A model generated the notes under the pieces. It was not told the DNA's origin. It saw only the letters and a program-made list of their open reading frames with translations, and made no database searches. Shown here piece by piece: positions 60,588 to 64,000 of a DNA stretch of 64,000 bases. Every line of letters starts with the position of its first letter. The first letter of the stretch is position 1. The DNA lies in contig NZ_FOOX01000022.1 of the NCBI RefSeq assembly GCF_900113335.1, positions 32,778-96,777 on the forward strand. The letters run 5' to 3'. This DNA comes from Desulfotruncus arcticus DSM 17038. Lineage in GTDB: Bacteria; Bacillota; Desulfotomaculia; Desulfotomaculales; Desulfallaceae. A program made the position numbers and the translations under genes.

Positions 60588-61664
60588 ATGGGGAGGGTTA
60601 CTTTTCCATTTGGTCCTCAACACCCGGTTCTTCCTGAAGCAATTCAGCTCCAATTAACCTGTGAGGATGAACGTGTGGTTGAGGTTCTGCCGGTAATCGG
60701 TTATATGCACCGCGGTATTGAAAAGGCTGCGGAGAAGACCCCCTTTGTCAATAACGTTTTTCTTTGTGAAAGGATTTGCGGAATTTGCAGTTTTATTCAC
60801 GCGCTCTGTTATTGCGAACTAATGGAAAACTTGATGAAGACCAAAGCCCCGCCCCGGGCACAGCACTTGCGGGTGTTTTGGAGTGAACTTTCCCGTATCC
60901 ACAGTCACCTGCTTTGGTTGGGTCTGCTGGCCGACTCGTTCGGCTTTGAGAGCCTTTTCATGCAGTGCTGGAGAGCCAGGGAAATTATCCTGGACACGAT
61001 GGAGATGACAACAGGGCAGCGCGTCATCCAATCGTCTTGCATTATCGGCGGGGTTAGAAGAGACATCAACGGGGAGATGACCGGCCAAGTACGCCGGATG
61101 TTGAACAAGTTTAAAAAAGAGTACGATGCGATTTACGGAGTTTTCGCCAAGGACTACACCGTTAAGCAGCGTACGGCGGGCAAGGGGATCCTCGGTAAGG
61201 AGGACGCCTGGAAGCTTGGCGCTCTCGGCCCGACCCTGCGGGCTAGCGGATGGGCATCCGACGCCCGCATGCTTAATTATTGCGCATACGGTGAACTGGG
61301 TTTTGAACCGGTTGTGGAGAACGGCTGCGACAGTTTCGCCCGAATGATGGTTCGGGCCCGCGAAATCCACCAGTCGTTGGATTTGGCTTTTAAAGCGCTG
61401 GACAATTTGCCCGCTACCGAACTGGCGGTAAGAATTAACGGCTTCCCCCGGGGAGAAGGCATGATCCGGGTCGAGCAGCCCCGCGGTGAACTTTTTGAAT
61501 ACGTCAAGGGTAATGGTACAGTCTACCTGGAACGGCTGAAGGTGCGTACGCCGACCTTTGCCAACATCCCGACCTTGCTGGCGATGCTTCCGGGCTGTGA
61601 ATTGGCGGATGTACCGGTTATCGTTATGTCCATAGACCCGTGTATCGCCTGCACCGAACGTTAA
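60588..61664 (+). CDS. echE: Energy-converting [NiFe] hydrogenase large subunit EchE (NuoD-like)
   Basis: A 358-residue catalytic subunit. The NiFe centre is held by RICGICSFIH (Cys64, Cys67) and the C-terminal DPCIACTER (Cys352, Cys355). The protein ends three residues after Cys355, so there is no C-terminal peptide to be cut off by an endopeptidase. It catalyses H+ reduction with ferredoxin electrons. ATG 60588 lies seven bases after AAGGAGG. Confidence 0.92.
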   Translation: MGRVTFPFGPQHPVLPEAIQLQLTCEDERVVEVLPVIGYMHRGIEKAAEKTPFVNNVFLCERICGICSFIHALCYCELMENLMKTKAPPRAQHLRVFWSELSRIHSHLLWLGLLADSFGFESLFMQCWRAREIILDTMEMTTGQRVIQSSCIIGGVRRDINGEMTGQVRRMLNKFKKEYDAIYGVFAKDYTVKQRTAGKGILGKEDAWKLGALGPTLRASGWASDARMLNYCAYGELGFEPVVENGCDSFARMMVRAREIHQSLDLAFKALDNLPATELAVRINGFPRGEGMIRVEQPRGELFEYVKGNGTVYLERLKVRTPTFANIPTLLAMLPGCELADVPVIVMSIDPCIACTER

Positions 61665-61733
61665 ACGGCGCCTGCGGCTGCCGGCTGTTGCTGTTAATTG
61701 ATGCCGCAGGATTAATTAAGGAGGTGATCGGCT

Positions 61734-62081
61734 GTGCCTGTAATGAGCATGCAGTTGGTTAAAAACTTTTTCTCCCGCCCGGCGACGAGACCTTACCCCT
61801 ATGAGCAGCGCCCGCCCTTTCCGGAATGGCGCGGAGAGATCGCTTACGATGCTAAGCGTTGTGTGTATTGCGGGATCTGTGCCAATATCTGCCCCGCCAA
61901 TGCCATTCATATGGAGGAGGATCGCGAGCATCTGCTCATCAAACGTGTCTTTAATTCATATTCATGTATCTACTGCGGACGCTGCGCTGAGCTTTGCCCC
62001 AACAGGGCTTTGGCCATGGATACAGGCCGTCCCGGGCCTACCCTCGAAAAATCAACGGACGTGTCGAGCAGCAAGGCGTAA
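61734..62081 (+). CDS. echF: Energy-converting hydrogenase ferredoxin subunit EchF (NuoI-like)
   Basis: A 115-residue protein with two [4Fe-4S] motifs, CVYCGICANICP and CIYCGRCAELCP. It accepts electrons from soluble ferredoxin, such as that reduced by KorABCD. GTG 61734 follows a near-perfect AAGGAGGTGATC. It is the last ech gene; hypABC follow 39 bases later. Confidence 0.9.
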   Translation: MPVMSMQLVKNFFSRPATRPYPYEQRPPFPEWRGEIAYDAKRCVYCGICANICPANAIHMEEDREHLLIKRVFNSYSCIYCGRCAELCPNRALAMDTGRPGPTLEKSTDVSSSKA

Positions 62082-62120
62082 AGTGAATTTGGATGTATGC
62101 AATAGAAGGACGTGCTGCAC

Positions 62121-62462
62121 ATGCATGAATTCTCACTAATCAGCGCTCTGATGGAAACAGTATTGGAAAGTGCGGAGCAAAACCGCATTAGCAAGGTTAC
62201 CAGGGTAAAACTAATTGTGGGGGAATTTCATGGCGCTCTTCCGGAAGTATTATCCTTTGCTTTCGAGGCCTTAGCCGCAGATACCGTTTGCAGTAGTGCT
62301 GAATTGGACATGGAAATTAAAAAGGGACTATTGCGGTGTACTCACTGCGGTCATGAATTTTCCAATGCATTCTTTATCAATAGATGTCCGGTATGTGGAG
62401 CACGTGATGTGGATATTCTCGCGGGCAGGGAATTGCATATAGATTATTATGAAGGCGAGTAA
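62121..62462 (+). CDS. hypA: Hydrogenase nickel-insertion protein HypA
   Basis: A 113-residue protein starting MHEFSLISAL, where the N-terminal Met-His-Glu binds nickel. A zinc site is formed by CTHCGHEF...CPVCGARD. ATG 62121 is used instead of GTG 62112 because the free MHE end is essential. It works with HypB to load Ni into EchE. Confidence 0.9.
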   Translation: MHEFSLISALMETVLESAEQNRISKVTRVKLIVGEFHGALPEVLSFAFEALAADTVCSSAELDMEIKKGLLRCTHCGHEFSNAFFINRCPVCGARDVDILAGRELHIDYYEGE

Positions 62463-62474
62463 GGGGGTAATTTT

Positions 62475-63176
62475 TTGAAGGTTATCTTGGCCAAGGATTT
62501 GCTGAGTGTTACCAACGTCAAGGGTGAACACAACCGGGATATTTTTGAAAAAAACGGGTTGCTGGCGTTAAATATAATCAGTTCCCCCGGTGCGGGCAAG
62601 ACAACCTTGCTGGAAGTTACCATGAGCTTGATCAAGCATAAATATAATTTCGGGATAATTGAGGGAGATTTATATACATCCCGGGACGCCCGGCGTTTAT
62701 CGGAGCATGCCCGGTCCATTGTACAGATTAATACCTGCGGCATCTGTCACCTCAATGCTGAAATGGTGGCCAGGGCTTTGGATGATCTGGTGCTGGACGC
62801 CCTGGACATAATTATTATTGAAAATGTGGGCAATCTGGTTTGCCCGGCTTCTTTTTACCTGGGAGAAACGTGTAAAGTGGCGCTGCTCAGCGTACCGGAA
62901 GGCAGCGATAAACCGGCCAAATACCCCGGGTTGTTTAAAGAGGCCCGGGCAGTGGTGATTAATAAAGCGGACTTATTGCCCTATACAGATTTCGATTTGC
63001 CGGGGTGTATACAAGAGTTGCAGGAAATTAACCCCGGGGCGGAAATATTTGTAATTTCCGCCACTACCGGTGCAGGCATGGAAAAGTGGGTAAGTTGGTT
63101 GGAAAAAATGGTTCAGTCGGTTAAACAGCTGCCGCGCAGCGGTATGGATGTCCGACTGCCGGATACCGACTCCTGA
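62475..63176 (+). CDS. hypB: Hydrogenase nickel-insertion GTPase HypB
   Basis: A 233-residue GTPase of the SIMIBI class: Walker A SSPGAGKTT near residue 33, INTCGICHLNAEMV for the metal site, ENVGNLVCPASF, and the NKAD guanine motif. It lacks the histidine-rich nickel-storage stretch of some HypB proteins. TTG 62475 follows GGGGG. It sits 12 bases after hypA. Confidence 0.9.
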   Translation: MKVILAKDLLSVTNVKGEHNRDIFEKNGLLALNIISSPGAGKTTLLEVTMSLIKHKYNFGIIEGDLYTSRDARRLSEHARSIVQINTCGICHLNAEMVARALDDLVLDALDIIIIENVGNLVCPASFYLGETCKVALLSVPEGSDKPAKYPGLFKEARAVVINKADLLPYTDFDLPGCIQELQEINPGAEIFVISATTGAGMEKWVSWLEKMVQSVKQLPRSGMDVRLPDTDS

Positions 63177-63192
63177 ATTAGAGGTGTTTTAA

Positions 63193-63423
63193 ATGTGTTT
63201 GGGCGTACCCGGTAAGGTTGTGGAAGTTAACCCGGCAGCGCAAATGGCAGTGATTGAAACCATGGGTGTAAAACGACAGGTGGGTATCCAGTTGGTGGCG
63301 GATGTTCGGCCCGGAGATTATGTAATGGTGCACGCGGGTTATGCCATAGAAAAAATAAATACCGGCCTGGCGCTGGAAACGATCGGTTTATGGGAGGATA
63401 TTGTTAACAATGAAAATCCTTGA
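63193..63423 (+). CDS. hypC: Hydrogenase assembly chaperone HypC
   Basis: A 76-residue chaperone starting MCLGVPGKV, with the conserved Cys2 that carries the Fe(CN)2CO group together with HypD. VHAGYAIEKINTGLALETI is the typical C-terminal part. Its end overlaps the remnant of hypD by 14 bases. Confidence 0.92.
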   Translation: MCLGVPGKVVEVNPAAQMAVIETMGVKRQVGIQLVADVRPGDYVMVHAGYAIEKINTGLALETIGLWEDIVNNENP

Positions 63424-63532
63424 CCGGTTTAACGACCCTGATCTGGGGAAAAGGATGGTTTCCAGGGTTAAGGCCATTGCTCTGCAAGCAGTTGGCCGCC
63501 TGGGGCGGCCAATTGTATTGCTGGAGGTTTAG
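63410..63532 (+). pseudogene. hypD: hypD, N-terminal remnant
   Basis: The first 40 codons read like HypD (MKILDRFNDPDLGKRMVSRV...RPIVLLEV). They stop at TAG (63530-63532), exactly before the invariant CGTHT/CGGHT motif. The next bases (ACTGCAATAAGT) still echo the T-A-I-S that should follow, in another frame. All cluster and catalytic cysteines are missing and a terminator follows 56 bases later. A functional hypD must be elsewhere if Ech is active. Confidence 0.75.
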
Positions 63533-63587
63533 ACACAAGTACCACTGCAATAAGTGACAGGACCAAAATTGACTTTACCCCTGCCAA

Positions 63588-63618
63588 TAAAAAAACGCCC
63601 GCAAACGGGCGTTTTTTT
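63588..63618. terminator. Terminator of the ech-hyp operon
   Basis: An AAAAAACGCCC/GGGCGTTTTTT stem with a six-base loop and T-run. It shares its core with the terminator at 40297-40328. Confidence 0.85.
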
Positions 63619-63753
63619 ATATGCGCCCGGCATGGGCAGAAGATAAATTGCTATTATCACCAATCTTGTCTACTCAACTTTCACAGAACCAAAAACCCCT
63701 TTAAGCTAGGCACAACCTGAAACCAGCAAGTCTTAATTGCTTATGTTGACAAT

Positions 63754-64000
63754 TTAAGACGCATTAGCAACAGCAGGTAACATCTTTTTCCTTATATATG
63801 TTGGCAATTGTTGTAACCATATATCGACTTTTTCGGCAACAGATATTGCTTGAGATTCCACCGTATTACCAATCACGATAGAGTTCATTATGGATAACAA
63901 TTGGGTAAGGGCTGTTTGATAGTCAAGCTCCTTTACCTCATCACACATTATGAAGAACAGCTCCCCCAATGACTTAGGGTCAGTATTTAATCGTGACTCC
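63754..64000 (-). mobile_element. Transposase C-terminal fragment (runs off window)
   Basis: The minus-strand frame is open to the window edge and ends at 63754. LNTDPKSLGELFFIMCDEV and the helical tail (VDIWLQQLPTYIRKKMLP) resemble the C-termini of DDE transposases of the IS4 group; the SLGELF-CDE pattern is typical. The body lies outside the window, so the IS family is not certain. Confidence 0.5.

Overview
The window reads as a chromosome segment of a strictly anaerobic, Gram-positive clostridium-like bacterium, probably related to Desulfotomaculum/Pelotomaculum. This is an inference. It rests on strong AAGGAGG ribosome sites, frequent TTG/GTG starts, ferredoxin-linked 2-oxoacid oxidation, a TAXI-type TRAP transporter, ECF transporters, an Ech-type energy-converting [NiFe] hydrogenase and TauE/SafE sulfite exporters. 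No rRNA, tRNA or CRISPR array was recognised.

Region 1 (1-24.6 kb) is a carbon-metabolism island. It starts with a divergent TauE/SafE exporter (edge-truncated) and an IclR regulator. Then come korABDC (2-oxoglutarate:ferredoxin oxidoreductase) overlapping sucCD, a TAXI TRAP importer, a malate/sulfolactate-type dehydrogenase (Ldh_2 family), a LarA-like nickel-pincer racemase homologue and a membrane permease. A split UxaA-family pair follows that looks like SuyAB ((2R)-sulfolactate sulfo-lyase), then a two-subunit class I fumarase and an sdhCDBA-type fumarate reductase/succinate dehydrogenase. The island ends with a FadR-type GntR regulator, a divergent UxaA-like paralogue and a PrpR-like sigma-54 activator. 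Together these could take up a C3/C4 hydroxy-acid (malate or sulfolactate), interconvert its isomers, and run 2-oxoglutarate-succinate-fumarate-malate reactions. A nearly identical 21-bp operator-like sequence lies upstream of both the TauE-like gene and suyAB, and part of it recurs at the fumarase promoter. This ties the parts into a probable regulon.

Region 2 (24.7-33.7 kb, minus strand) has an acyl-CoA dehydrogenase / CaiB-type CoA-transferase operon ending in a truncated nitrilase, preceded by a good sigma-54 promoter and a 44-bp palindrome. Next to it is a noticeably GC-rich dipeptide/nickel ABC transporter operon with a structured leader.

Region 3 (34-53 kb) is accessory DNA: a MarR/MFS/cupin locus, two toxin-antitoxin pairs, a DUF3999/DUF2339 pair, a MocR/EamA pair and a TudS-related desulfidase with an ECF transporter whose double ATPase gene is frameshifted. 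A decayed zone (46.7-50.6 kb) follows, with fragments of OadB, Fic, MFS, ABC-2, TetR and a scrambled second MocR/EamA copy, two of them flanked by inverted repeats. It ends with an intact MFS pump behind an attenuator-like hairpin and a Crp/Fnr regulator.

Region 4 (53.2-64 kb) holds a double-DUF1847 protein, a TauE/SafE exporter, a small DUF106/EMC3-like membrane protein, the six-gene ech hydrogenase operon (echABCDEF) and hypABC with a decayed hypD. The edge carries the C-terminus of a transposase. Ech would couple ferredoxin oxidation, including ferredoxin reduced by KorABCD, to proton reduction and ion pumping.
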